Source of the DNA: Thiomicrospira sp. XS5
GTDB lineage: Bacteria > Pseudomonadota > Gammaproteobacteria > Thiomicrospirales > Thiomicrospiraceae
Assembly: GCF_001507555.1 (NCBI RefSeq)
Contig: NZ_LQBO01000001.1
Coordinates: 1,674,001 to 1,738,000, forward strand
Reading direction: 5' to 3'
DNA: 64,000 nucleotides
The notes beneath the pieces are model-generated. The model was not told the origin of the DNA. It saw nothing but the letters and a program-made list of their open reading frames with translations, and did no database searches. Positions 20,388-29,254 of this stretch are shown piece by piece (within the stretch, counting starts at the first letter, position 1; each line of letters starts with the position of its first letter). The position numbers were made by a program, and so were the translations under genes.

Positions 20388-21725
20388 ATGTCAGAAAACA
20401 TCCAATTCAAAGTCCGACCGGGCGGCAAAATTCACGGGCGTATCCGTGTTCCCGGCGATAAGTCGGTTTCTCACCGCAGCATTATGCTTGGCGCCATTGC
20501 CGATGGCACCACGCATATCAGCGGTTTTTTGGAAGGTGAAGACAGTTTGGCGACTTTGAAAGCGTTTCAAGCAATGGGCGTTGAGATTGAAGGCCCTGAT
20601 AATGGGCGTGTCACCGTTCACGGTGTTGGTCTGAAGGGCTTAAAAGCACCGTCTCATCCGTTGGATATGGGCAATTCCGGGACGGCGATGCGTTTGATGG
20701 CCGGGATTTTGGCCGGCCAGGATTTTGACTGTGAACTGGTTGGGGATGCTTCTTTGTCCAAACGCCCGATGAAACGGGTAACCGATCCTCTGACAGCCAT
20801 GGGTGCTGAAATTGAAACCCAAACCGGCGGGACGCCACCACTGAAAATCAAACGCGGCGGCCAGTTGAAGGCCATTGATTATGTGCTGCCGATGGCGAGT
20901 GCACAGGTGAAATCCTGTGTTCTGCTGGCGGGGCTTTATGCAGAAGGGCAGACCGCGGTTGAGGAGCCGGCGCCGACCCGAGATCATACCGAGCGGATGT
21001 TGCGCGGTTTCGGTTACGATGTCGCGTCCGAAAAACTGGACGATATGCGAACGCGTGTGTCGTTAACGGGTGGGCAAACCTTAACCGCTTCCGATATCGA
21101 CGTGCCGTCGGACATTTCCTCGGCCGCGTTCTTTATGGTCGCGGCCGCCATTGCCGACGAAGCCGATTTGCTCATCGAGCATGTTGGAATCAACCCGACA
21201 CGTACCGGTGTGTTGGATATTCTGAAACTGATGGGCGCCGACATCACGTTGGAAAATGAAGCCACTGTTGGTGGCGAACCGGTCGCGGACATTCGAATCC
21301 GTTCATCGAAATTGAAGGGGATCGACATTCCACCGCATTTGGTTCCTTTGGCGATTGATGAATTCCCGGTATTGTTTGTCGCCGCTTCGGCGGCGGAAGG
21401 GCGTACGGTTTTAACCGGAGCCGAAGAGCTGCGCGTCAAGGAATCCGACCGCATTCAGGTCATGGCGGATGCTTTAACGGCCCTCGGCATCCAAGCGACG
21501 CCAACCGAAGACGGTATGATTATTGAAGGCGGCACCCAGTCGCCTCAGTCGGGGGCTATTTTGAGTCACCACGATCACCGTATTTCGATGGCCGCGACGG
21601 TTGCCGGGTTGCGAGCTGTCGACGAAGTGGTGGTGGATGACTGTGCGAATGTGAATACATCCTTTCCATCGTTTATTGAATTAATTAATCAGGTCGGCAT
21701 GCACGTCATTGCTGAGGAGGCTTAA
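20388..21725 (+). CDS. aroA: 3-phosphoshikimate 1-carboxyvinyltransferase (EPSP synthase)
   Basis: This 445-residue enzyme joins PEP to shikimate 3-phosphate, the sixth step of the shikimate pathway. The N-terminus has GDKSVSHRSIMLGAIADG and LDMGNSGTAMRLMAG, the PEP-binding segment. C-terminal HDHRISMA is the family signature. The LDMGNSGTAMR form with Ala after Thr is of the kind found in class II, glyphosate-tolerant type enzymes. I start at ATG 20388 rather than the in-frame TTG 6 bp earlier. Confidence 0.96.
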   Translation: MSENIQFKVRPGGKIHGRIRVPGDKSVSHRSIMLGAIADGTTHISGFLEGEDSLATLKAFQAMGVEIEGPDNGRVTVHGVGLKGLKAPSHPLDMGNSGTAMRLMAGILAGQDFDCELVGDASLSKRPMKRVTDPLTAMGAEIETQTGGTPPLKIKRGGQLKAIDYVLPMASAQVKSCVLLAGLYAEGQTAVEEPAPTRDHTERMLRGFGYDVASEKLDDMRTRVSLTGGQTLTASDIDVPSDISSAAFFMVAAAIADEADLLIEHVGINPTRTGVLDILKLMGADITLENEATVGGEPVADIRIRSSKLKGIDIPPHLVPLAIDEFPVLFVAASAAEGRTVLTGAEELRVKESDRIQVMADALTALGIQATPTEDGMIIEGGTQSPQSGAILSHHDHRISMAATVAGLRAVDEVVVDDCANVNTSFPSFIELINQVGMHVIAEEA

Positions 21726-21726
21726 T

Positions 21727-22398
21727 ATGGAAACCACAAACGCCATTGTCACCATTGATGGACCAAGCGGTGTCGGGAAGGGCACGCTGGCACAATACCT
21801 GTGCTGCAAAACCGGGTTTCACTTGCTGGACAGTGGTGCCATTTACCGTAGCTTAGCTTACGGTGTTTTGAAAACGAACTTGGCACTGGACGATTTACCA
21901 GGCCTGGTTAAATTGGCGGAAAACCTGCCGGTGACGTTTGTTGAAACCAGCATTCTGTATCAAGGCGAAGACATTACGTCTAGCGTTCGCACGGAAGAAG
22001 TGGCGGCCACGGCATCCAAAGTCGCCGCGATTCCCGAAGTGCGTGCCGCATTATTGAAGCGTCAAAAAGATTATGCGCAAGCCCCAGGCTTGATTGCCGA
22101 TGGCCGTGACATGGGCACCGTGGTCTTTCCCGATGCGCCGGTTAAGTTGTTTTTAACGGCCTCGGCAGAAGAAAGAGCAAAAAGGCGTGTTAAACAGTTG
22201 AAAAATCAAGGGGTTGATGTTAATATTCGCCAAATAACTCAAGACATTATGGAAAGAGACGAGCGCGACCGCACTCGGAAGACCTCTCCATTGGTTCCGG
22301 CAGACGATGCGTTGGAAATCGATACAACCGATTTAAGCATTGAAGACGTCTGCAAATTGGCGATGGATCAATTATGGAAACATGGGTTAATCAAGTAA
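21727..22398 (+). CDS. cmk: Cytidylate kinase
   Basis: This 223-residue kinase phosphorylates CMP and dCMP. The P-loop is IDGPSGVGKGTLAQ, and the family motifs DSGAIYR and IADGRDMGTVVFPDA follow. The start is ATG 21727, placed by AGGAGG at 21715-21720, which lies inside the end of aroA. The gene starts 1 bp after the aroA stop codon and is probably coupled to it. It precedes rpsA as in most gammaproteobacteria. Confidence 0.96.
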   Translation: METTNAIVTIDGPSGVGKGTLAQYLCCKTGFHLLDSGAIYRSLAYGVLKTNLALDDLPGLVKLAENLPVTFVETSILYQGEDITSSVRTEEVAATASKVAAIPEVRAALLKRQKDYAQAPGLIADGRDMGTVVFPDAPVKLFLTASAEERAKRRVKQLKNQGVDVNIRQITQDIMERDERDRTRKTSPLVPADDALEIDTTDLSIEDVCKLAMDQLWKHGLIK

Positions 22399-22442
22399 GT
22401 TTGTATTTGTTTTGCTAACTTATTGAATTAAAAGATTTTATT

Positions 22443-22482
22443 AAAATCCTCGTTCGGTTGACGAATGGGGATTTTGTTTTTT
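22443..22482 (+). terminator. Terminator or attenuator between cmk and rpsA
   Basis: AAAATCC (22443-22449) pairs with GGATTTT (22469-22475). The inner part pairs CGTTCG with CGAATG around a TTGA-type loop, and a T-tract follows. It would end transcription of the aromatic operon before the rpsA promoter. Confidence 0.7.
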
Positions 22483-22491
22483 GACGATTTG

Positions 22492-22520
22492 TTGACTTGT
22501 TGGGATGTCGGCAATATTAA
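22492..22520 (+). promoter_or_regulatory. rpsA promoter
   Basis: TTGACT (22492-22497) and TATTAA (22515-22520) are separated by 17 bp, just after the terminator and about 75 bp before the rpsA start. This would give rpsA independent expression. Confidence 0.65.
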
Positions 22521-22594
22521 TAACGGACCCGTTAACTTTCTGGAAACCCCAATACGACAGAAGTGAGCGGCTAAGAAAATTTGGTAAATTATCC

Positions 22595-24268
22595 ATGAGT
22601 GAATTATCTTTCGCTGAATTATTTGAGCAGTCTTTGCAAGAAGACAAATTCCAAACCGGTTCTTTGATTATCGGTAAAGTTGTTGGTATCGATAAAGAAA
22701 CCGTTTTGGTTGACGCAGGTATGAAATCTGAGTCAGCGATTCCTAAGAGCCAATTTGAAAATGCCAACGGTGAGTTGGAAGTGGCTGTTGGTGATGACGT
22801 TGAAGTCTATCTTGAGACTTTGGAAGACGGTTTCGGTGAAACACGTCTTTCTCGCGAAAAAGCGAAACGTGCTAAGACTTGGGATCGTTTGGAAGCGGCT
22901 CTTGAAGATAGCGAAACCGTTACCGGTACGGTTACTGGTAAAGTTAAAGGTGGTCTTACAGTTGATGTTGAAGGTGTTCGAGGATTCCTTCCAGGTTCAC
23001 TTGTGGATGTCCGCCCAATTCGCGACTTCGGCTTCTTGGAAGGGAAAGAAGTTGAATTGAAACTGGTCAAGCTTGACCGTAAACGTAACAACGTTGTTGT
23101 TTCTCGTCGCGCCGTTATTGAAGCTGAAAACTCTGTTGAGCGTGAAGCACTTCTGGCCAATATGGAAGAAGGTTCTGTATTGAGCGGTATCGTTAAGAAC
23201 TTGACTGACTACGGTGCGTTCATCGACCTAGGTGGTATTGACGGTCTATTGCACATCACGGACATGGCTTGGCGTCGTGTTAACCATCCTTCAGAAGTCA
23301 TCCAAGTCGGTGATGAGATTGAAGTGAAGGTATTGAAGTTCGACCGTGAGAAGAACCGTGTATCTCTAGGCATGAAACAACTGCAAGAAGATCCATGGAC
23401 CGATATGGTTGCTCGTTACCCAATTGGTTCCGAAATCATGGGGAAAGTGGCGAACATTACCGATTACGGTGCCTTTATTGAAATCGAAGACGGTATCGAA
23501 GGTTTGGTTCACACATCTGAGCTGGATTGGACGAACCGTAACATCCACCCATCGAAAGTGGTTCACTTGGGTGAAGAAGTTAAAGTTAAGATTTTGGATG
23601 TCGACCAAGAACGTCGTCGTATCTCCTTGTCCATCAAGCAGTGCACGGTTAACCCTTGGGAAGCCTTCTCTGCAACGCATGCGAAAGGCGACAAAATCAC
23701 TGGTAGCATCAAGTCTATTACCGATTTCGGTATCTTCATTGGCTTGGAAGGCAACATCGATGGTTTGGTTCACTTGACAGACATTTCTTGGTCTCAGTCT
23801 GGTGAAGAAGCGGTTCGCGAATTCAAAAAAGGCGACGAGCTTGAAACGGTTATCCTGTCTATCGATCCAGATCGTGAACGTATCTCTCTTGGCCTGAAAC
23901 AGCTAGAGCAAGACCCATTCGGTGAGTTCGTTGCTGAGAACGGTAAGAACAGCATTGTAAACGGTACTGTTAAGTCTGTTGACGAAAAAGGTGCTGTTAT
24001 CGATCTAGCAGAAGAAGTGGAAGGTTACCTTCGTGCTTCCGAGCTGGAAGAAGACACGCGTGATGCGAGCTCTGTCTTGAAAGTCGGTGATTCCGTAGAA
24101 GCGAAAATTACCAATGTGGATCGTAAGAACCGCAACGTTTCGCTATCGGTTAAAGCGAAAGCGGCTCAAGAAGAAGCGAACGCTGTTAAAGACTATTCTG
24201 CAAACCAGCCTCAAGCCCAAAATACTCTGGGTGATTTGCTAAAAGGTCAACTTTCTTCTGAAGAGTAA
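22595..24268 (+). CDS. rpsA: 30S ribosomal protein S1
   Basis: This 557-residue protein is the length expected of S1, with six S1 RNA-binding repeats (for example [56 protein letters not shown]). It binds mRNA on the 30S subunit and unfolds structured leaders. The start is ATG 22595 ([14 protein letters not shown]). No good Shine-Dalgarno sequence precedes it, as in enteric rpsA, where S1 controls its own translation. Codon use is more T-rich and biased than in its neighbours, as expected for a highly expressed gene. Confidence 0.97.
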   Translation: MSELSFAELFEQSLQEDKFQTGSLIIGKVVGIDKETVLVDAGMKSESAIPKSQFENANGELEVAVGDDVEVYLETLEDGFGETRLSREKAKRAKTWDRLEAALEDSETVTGTVTGKVKGGLTVDVEGVRGFLPGSLVDVRPIRDFGFLEGKEVELKLVKLDRKRNNVVVSRRAVIEAENSVEREALLANMEEGSVLSGIVKNLTDYGAFIDLGGIDGLLHITDMAWRRVNHPSEVIQVGDEIEVKVLKFDREKNRVSLGMKQLQEDPWTDMVARYPIGSEIMGKVANITDYGAFIEIEDGIEGLVHTSELDWTNRNIHPSKVVHLGEEVKVKILDVDQERRRISLSIKQCTVNPWEAFSATHAKGDKITGSIKSITDFGIFIGLEGNIDGLVHLTDISWSQSGEEAVREFKKGDELETVILSIDPDRERISLGLKQLEQDPFGEFVAENGKNSIVNGTVKSVDEKGAVIDLAEEVEGYLRASELEEDTRDASSVLKVGDSVEAKITNVDRKNRNVSLSVKAKAAQEEANAVKDYSANQPQAQNTLGDLLKGQLSSEE

Positions 24269-24276
24269 TTGTTGTA

Positions 24277-24346
24277 AGGTTCGGACGCTTTGCGCCTGAG
24301 TCGACCTTTTTGAATCCGGTCGTGTGTCTTGTGTACGCCGACCGGA
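24277..24346 (+). promoter_or_regulatory. Two stem-loops in the rpsA-ihfB gap
   Basis: An imperfect stem beginning AAGGT and ending ACCTTTTT (about 24277-24311) looks like the rpsA terminator. It is followed by a perfect 8-bp stem TCCGGTCG (24315-24322) / CGACCGGA (24339-24346) with a 16-nt loop, in what would be the ihfB leader. Confidence 0.5.
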
Positions 24347-24388
24347 CAACGATTCATTTCTAATGAATGAAGAAAGAGACAAATTACA

Positions 24389-24694
24389 ATGACGAAGTCA
24401 GAATTAATTGAATTGATAGCCCGGAAGCAGACTCAGTTTAGTCAAAAGGATGTGGAACTGGCGATCAACCAAATCTTAGACTCGATGATAGACACTTTAT
24501 CAGAAGGCGACAGAATTGAAATTCGTGGCTTTGGAAGTTTCAGTCTTCATCACCGAAAAGCACGCATGGGCCGAAACCCGAAAACGGGAGAGAAAGTCCA
24601 GCTAACTGAAAAACGTGTGCCGCACTTCAAGCCGGGTAAATCCTTGCGGGATCGTGTGGATGAGTCAAAGGATTTTACCGATATTATCGGTTAA
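24389..24694 (+). CDS. ihfB: Integration host factor subunit beta
   Basis: This 101-residue histone-like protein pairs with IHF-alpha to bend DNA sharply at specific sites. [14 protein letters not shown] and the DNA-binding arm [24 protein letters not shown] are typical of IhfB. It directly follows rpsA, the usual arrangement. Besides transcription and replication, IHF binding is also relevant to recombination at integrated elements. Confidence 0.96.
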   Translation: MTKSELIELIARKQTQFSQKDVELAINQILDSMIDTLSEGDRIEIRGFGSFSLHHRKARMGRNPKTGEKVQLTEKRVPHFKPGKSLRDRVDESKDFTDIIG

Positions 24695-24715
24695 TATCAT
24701 TTCAACTCAATTATG

Positions 24716-24755
24716 AAAAGGTTACAATATTGAAAAAATATTGTGGCCTTTTTTT
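24716..24755 (+). terminator. Hairpin and T-tract running into the lapA start codon
   Basis: AAAAGG-tt-ACAATATT pairs with AATATTGT-gg-CCTTTT around a short A-rich loop, followed by T's that end directly at the lapA ATG (24756). It is a convincing ihfB terminator, but it leaves lapA with no Shine-Dalgarno sequence, so it may also act as a translational or attenuation control. Confidence 0.65.
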
Positions 24756-25103
24756 ATGTCTCGAATCATCTCACTGATTATTACGCTGTTATTCCTGTCT
24801 GCCGGACTCATTTTAGGGGTGCTCAACCCAGCCATCGTCCCATTCGATGTTTTTTGGACGCAAATCGAAATTCCGCTCTCGTTATTATTGGCCATTGCCG
24901 TGGTTGTCGGTATGTTGTTAGCTGGCTTTTACGCCTTTTCACAGTTAATTAAGTTAAAGTGGGAACTGAGACGCTCTGAAAAAAACAATAAAAAACAAAT
25001 GGATGAAATCATTCGTTTGAAAAAAGACATTCTCGATTTGCAGAAAAAACAACCGGAAAGCACGGATGTAGCATCCTCTCTTGAAGTGACTTCCAAGTCT
25101 TGA
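24756..25103 (+). CDS. lapA: Lipopolysaccharide assembly protein A (LapA domain)
   Basis: This 115-residue inner-membrane protein has two transmembrane helices (about residues 3-24 and 38-60) separated by NPAIVPFDVFWTQIEIPLS. A cytoplasmic coiled-coil-like tail rich in Lys and Glu follows. In E. coli LapA works with LapB to control LpxC and LPS export. The start is ATG 24756; a TTG 15 bp earlier is in frame. lapB, normally next, is absent: pyrF follows after 49 bp. Confidence 0.85.
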   Translation: MSRIISLIITLLFLSAGLILGVLNPAIVPFDVFWTQIEIPLSLLLAIAVVVGMLLAGFYAFSQLIKLKWELRRSEKNNKKQMDEIIRLKKDILDLQKKQPESTDVASSLEVTSKS

Positions 25104-25152
25104 ATAAAAAGCCCGCCTTACCTTTTACGTTATTTTGATTTACGAGTAATTT

Positions 25153-25860
25153 ATGACAGATATCATTTCTTCCGACCCAAAAGTCGTGGTCGCGTTAGAC
25201 TTTCCGAAAGAATCCCTAGCCCTTGCATTCGTCGAACAGTTGGAGCCAAGTTTGTGCCGACTGAAAGTGGGAAAAGAATTGTTCGCCATCGGCGGCCCTC
25301 AATTGGTGGAAAAGCTCGTCGGCAAAGGCTTTGATGTCTTTTTGGATTTGAAATACCATGATATTCCCAATACCGTGGCGATGGCCTGTAAAGCCGCGGC
25401 TGATTTAGGTGTTTGGATGCTGAATGTGCATGCCTTGGGCGGACGTCGCATGATGGAGGCCGCTAAAGAAGCGGTGATGCAATGTGAGCAACCACCGTTA
25501 TTAATTGGTGTCACCGTTTTGACCAGCATGGAACAGTCGGATTTGGCGGAAATCGGGTTGCCCGGCACGCCGAAGGAAAACGTATTGCGCCTGGCAGGCC
25601 TGGCTAAATCATCCGGTTTGGACGGGGTGGTGTGTTCGGCACAAGAAGCCCGCGCCATTCGCAGTGAACTGGGAGACGATTTCTGTTTGGTCACGCCGGG
25701 GATTCGTCCGGCCGACAGCGCCAATGATGATCAGCGCCGAATTATGACACCGTCTCAAGCCATTGAAGCCGGTTCCAGTTATTTGGTGGTTGGCCGCCCG
25801 ATTACGCAAGCCGATGATCCGGTGGCGGTTTTGAAGTCCATTAACGAGTCCATTCGATAA
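25153..25860 (+). CDS. pyrF: Orotidine 5'-phosphate decarboxylase
   Basis: This 235-residue enzyme makes UMP, the last step of pyrimidine synthesis. [13 protein letters not shown] binds phosphate at the N-terminus. The catalytic Asp-Lys-Asp array is in [14 protein letters not shown], and the C-terminal [14 protein letters not shown] binds the phosphate. It is in the lapA-pyrF position known from other gammaproteobacteria, minus lapB. Confidence 0.96.
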   Translation: MTDIISSDPKVVVALDFPKESLALAFVEQLEPSLCRLKVGKELFAIGGPQLVEKLVGKGFDVFLDLKYHDIPNTVAMACKAAADLGVWMLNVHALGGRRMMEAAKEAVMQCEQPPLLIGVTVLTSMEQSDLAEIGLPGTPKENVLRLAGLAKSSGLDGVVCSAQEARAIRSELGDDFCLVTPGIRPADSANDDQRRIMTPSQAIEAGSSYLVVGRPITQADDPVAVLKSINESIR

Positions 25861-25883
25861 ACTGTTCTTTTCAACGGCCGGTT

Positions 25884-27440
25884 CTATGCTTTATAAACCG
25901 GCAACTCCAACCGAAATTCCACGCCGTAAGGTTCGCCGCTGGCATCGTAGAGGTTATTGGCTTCCACATTCCCTTTGTGAAAGTCGGTAATCAGCTTAAC
26001 AATAAACAAGCCTAGCCCCAGGTGCGTTTGGTTGTCTGCATTGACTTCTCGAATCGACATCATGCCGTCGAAAATTTGTTTTTCATAACCGTTTGGTAAG
26101 GGCGGCCCGGAATTCTGGACCGAAATGACAATGTCCTTATCACTTTGGTGAGCGGAGATGCGGATGGGTGTTTGGTGATCGTTAAAGTCTTTGGCGTTAC
26201 TGATGAGCTTATCCATCATCTGCTCAATCATAAAGCCATCTCCCAGCAGCAGGGTGTTATGTTTCAAACGGTAATCGACTTCTATTTCACTGGCATCGTT
26301 GGTTTCGCGAATGCTGTCGAGATAATGTTGCAGCATTTCGCCAATATCAAAGGCTTCCGGTGTTTGCGAGTGCAAACTGTCTTCAATACTGGAAGCCTCC
26401 GATAGCGAAGCAATGATTTGTTTAAGTTGTTCCAACGCGTGTTTCGAATAGTGAACCTGTTTGTGCTCCACATCCTTTTCCAACAGTGATAGGGACATCG
26501 ACAACCGGTTTAATGGGTTATGGATTTCGTGGCGAAGTGTACGCGGTAACTGTTTCAGGTAACGCTCATAGGACGACAGCTGGGTGAGCATTTCGTAAAT
26601 ATGGTGGCGTAAATCGGACAGTTCGTCGTGATAACCTCGGATGCGCGTATCCGGAAAGGAAAGCTGGTTGACCTTTCCGTAAGTATCAAAGGTGTTGCTG
26701 ACGTCCTTGTCCAAACGAACAATTCGGTTCGAAAGCGATGCGGTATAAAAGATCGCGCCGAGAATTACTAATAAAAACACCAGGCCACCGATACCGATTA
26801 AACGGTAGAAGTAGTTCAAGGAATCCGATAACAAACTGTCCATGGTTTGTTCGAGAACGGCGGCCCCGATGATTTTGTTTTGCAGGCGCAAAGGCGTCGC
26901 CGACATCAAGGAAATTGGTTGATTATCGCGATTCATGCGGTACTGTTGAAAGGTTCGCCCATTGATGGCTTGACGAATCAGCGCGATTTCCGGGGTTTTG
27001 CTTTGCGGATACGGATAGGGCAGCGTATACGGAATAATGGTTGAGAACGTCTTAATCAAAAAGTGCCCCAATAGGCTGAAAGGGTCACGGTTTTTTTGCG
27101 CGCTTTCGTCGTAGTTCGGTAGGCGCCCGACCACATATGTGGCCTGGCCGAATTCATTGACAATCCACAGCACGGATTTTTCGAGGTTTAAATGCGCCAG
27201 TTGGCTGGTGGGGTTGCCGGCTTGAATCTGCAATGCCCAGAGATCGGTACGATTTTCCAGAATATAGGATAAGTTGACAACCGTTTGCTGTTGGATAATG
27301 GCTTGGTTTTTCAACAATAAACGGTGCAAATCCACCGCAAATTTATAAGCCAGGAATGGCAATATTGTTAGCAATAACAATAAGATAAAAAATCTTGTTC
27401 GAATGGAGAGACGCAGTTGAAAGGGGGGCTTGTTTTGCAT
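25884..27440 (-). CDS. Membrane sensor histidine kinase
   Basis: This 518-residue kinase has an N-terminal transmembrane helix (FFILLLLLTILPFLAYKF), then a large periplasmic sensor region (about residues 35-210). A second helix (LIGIGGLVFLLVILGAIFYTASL) and a HAMP-like linker follow. The phospho-acceptor His is in TLRHEIHNPLNRLSMSL. The ATPase domain has MMDKLISNAKDFN and HLGLGLFIVKLITDFHKG. It is the second gene after the response regulator on the same strand, 41 bp apart. The signal is unknown. Confidence 0.9.
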   Translation of the reverse strand: MQNKPPFQLRLSIRTRFFILLLLLTILPFLAYKFAVDLHRLLLKNQAIIQQQTVVNLSYILENRTDLWALQIQAGNPTSQLAHLNLEKSVLWIVNEFGQATYVVGRLPNYDESAQKNRDPFSLLGHFLIKTFSTIIPYTLPYPYPQSKTPEIALIRQAINGRTFQQYRMNRDNQPISLMSATPLRLQNKIIGAAVLEQTMDSLLSDSLNYFYRLIGIGGLVFLLVILGAIFYTASLSNRIVRLDKDVSNTFDTYGKVNQLSFPDTRIRGYHDELSDLRHHIYEMLTQLSSYERYLKQLPRTLRHEIHNPLNRLSMSLSLLEKDVEHKQVHYSKHALEQLKQIIASLSEASSIEDSLHSQTPEAFDIGEMLQHYLDSIRETNDASEIEVDYRLKHNTLLLGDGFMIEQMMDKLISNAKDFNDHQTPIRISAHQSDKDIVISVQNSGPPLPNGYEKQIFDGMMSIREVNADNQTHLGLGLFIVKLITDFHKGNVEANNLYDASGEPYGVEFRLELPVYKA

Positions 27441-27481
27441 ATCAATCCGTTATCCCATCTCTCCAAAATGCCCAGGCCTGG

Positions 27482-28183
27482 CTATTTTTCATACCAGCTG
27501 TAACCACGCCCATATTCATTGTGAATCATATTAAATGTCGGGTCGATTTTTTTGAACGCCGAGCGAATACGACAAATATGGGTATTAATGGTATTGCGCT
27601 CCACAACGCCTTGCGTCGATTCCTGCAAATTATCATAAGTGACCACACCGCGTTCACCGGTCAACGCAAACTGCTTCAACATCTCAAATTCGGTAGCGGT
27701 TAAATCCAGAGCTTTGTCTTTCCAGTAAGCTTTGAATTCTTCATTGGCCAATCGTAGACCGTCGATCACCGATTTTTCGACTTTATCCGGCGTAGGCGCC
27801 GTGCCGGTGATGCGTAATAGATTTTTAACCTTAGCGGTTAAAACACTCAAGCTAATGGGTTTGGGCAAATAATCAATCGCGCCCAGGGCATGGCCGGTGT
27901 AGATATCGAACTCAGACTGGCGTTCCGATAAGAAGATCACCGGAATGGCTCGTTCATAGGACAAAAGGTGTTTGGCCAACTCAAAGCCACCGTCGATCTC
28001 ATTACCGAGAATAATGTCGGAAATGACCAGGTCTGGCAGCGCCTCATCGAAACTGGCTTCGGCCGGTTTACGTTCGGTGAAGGCTTTGACCTGAAACCCT
28101 TGCTCAATCAAAGCGGTTTCCAGGTTTTCTAACTGAAGCGGATCGTCTTCAATAATGGTAATGGTGTAATCCGTGTTTAACAT
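27482..28183 (-). CDS. OmpR-type response regulator
   Basis: This 233-residue protein starts at ATG 28183 (MLNTDYTITIIEDDP), with GGAG about 9 nt upstream. The receiver domain has IIEDDP, the phosphorylated Asp in LVISDIIL, and the Lys in YLPKPISL. The C-terminal winged helix (LDLTATEFEMLKQFAL ... RNTINTHICRIRSAFKKI ... GRGYSWYEK) binds DNA. It is cotranscribed with the kinase below it. A CCAGGCCTGG copy (27472-27481) touches its stop codon and, with AT-rich sides, could form a weak hairpin between the two genes. Confidence 0.9.
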   Translation of the reverse strand: MLNTDYTITIIEDDPLQLENLETALIEQGFQVKAFTERKPAEASFDEALPDLVISDIILGNEIDGGFELAKHLLSYERAIPVIFLSERQSEFDIYTGHALGAIDYLPKPISLSVLTAKVKNLLRITGTAPTPDKVEKSVIDGLRLANEEFKAYWKDKALDLTATEFEMLKQFALTGERGVVTYDNLQESTQGVVERNTINTHICRIRSAFKKIDPTFNMIHNEYGRGYSWYEK

Positions 28184-28239
28184 AGCAGTGTTTCTCCACA
28201 ATACGGGTACGATGCCCTAATCATTTTATTCTATGCTGC

Positions 28240-29175
28240 TCACGCAATGTATTGGAAGTCCAGTACTTGCATATTCATAATGATTCCAGCATCTTGAATC
28301 GGCAGCACGATGGCGTCCTGATCAGAGTGGTTGTGGTGCGAGTGCCACCAGCCCGGAGGCGTTACAAAAACCGAGCCGGGTGTCCACATCGCTTTAACGG
28401 GATCGACCAGGTTGCCATCGGCATCGATTTCTTTGGCAATCATGGTGTAGGTATCCGGTCCAGCGGACACGCAATAATCCAACGCAATGGAATTATGGCG
28501 GTGCGGTTTCTGTACGACACCGGCCGGAAGGGCGTTGTATAAAGACCAGAGTGTGTGGGTCAGCGTCATGGTTTGCGGGAAATGCGGATTGGCCAACAGA
28601 ACACCGGTTCGGTTGCGACCAGCGGCTTCTTCACGAATCGCATTGAGTTCTTTGGTGAGGCGTTCTTTGGTGTAAAGCACCGGTGAAAAACGCTTGGTTT
28701 GCGGTGCAACGCCTAAATAATTCAGCAACGGCCCATCGTGCACCCAATACAAGGCGCTGTCTTGTGTGGCGGTGTGCAGCGCGTCTGGAACCGCCGGTAG
28801 GGTGAATAAATCACCTTCTTTCCACTCAATGGTTCCTTCAGACATTTGGGTTTTCCCGGCACCGCGAATGACGAAGAACATTTGTGAGGTTGCTTGCGCC
28901 TGGGTTTTTAAGGTGTCATTCGGGTTAATCTTAATAAAGTTCGCCATTAAATTTGGACTGGTGGCCGGGTATTCGATATCCAGGCTTTTCGACAAGTCGA
29001 ACGGAATGATACGCGTATCGCCTTGTTCATGCAGACTGGAAGGGTAGTCCACTACATCAATCTTCGGCATGGGCGGATTAACGGCCGACATATACTCTTT
29101 AAAATCGGCTTGGGCTTCCCATTGCTGTTGTGCGGCTTCTTGACGTTGTTCAACGGCTTGCTTTGGTATGATCAT
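28240..29175 (-). CDS. Bicupin protein (gentisate dioxygenase-like fold)
   Basis: This 311-residue protein has two cupin barrels. The N-terminal barrel holds MFFVIRGAGKTQMSEGTIEWKEGDLFTLPA. The C-terminal barrel holds likely metal ligands HRHNS and PPGWWHSHHNHS. It resembles the gentisate 1,2-dioxygenase and bicupin group, which cleave or sense small aromatic acids, but no aromatic-degradation genes are nearby, so the substrate is open. It is divergent to nothing and lies between the two-component pair and rpoN, all on the minus strand. Confidence 0.78.
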   Translation of the reverse strand: MIIPKQAVEQRQEAAQQQWEAQADFKEYMSAVNPPMPKIDVVDYPSSLHEQGDTRIIPFDLSKSLDIEYPATSPNLMANFIKINPNDTLKTQAQATSQMFFVIRGAGKTQMSEGTIEWKEGDLFTLPAVPDALHTATQDSALYWVHDGPLLNYLGVAPQTKRFSPVLYTKERLTKELNAIREEAAGRNRTGVLLANPHFPQTMTLTHTLWSLYNALPAGVVQKPHRHNSIALDYCVSAGPDTYTMIAKEIDADGNLVDPVKAMWTPGSVFVTPPGWWHSHHNHSDQDAIVLPIQDAGIIMNMQVLDFQYIA

Positions 29176-29254
29176 CGTTCAAATTCCTGTCGATTTATTT
29201 TGATTGTTTTGATATCGAAAAAGAGAGGGCGGTGCGACCCACAAGGCGCACCGA

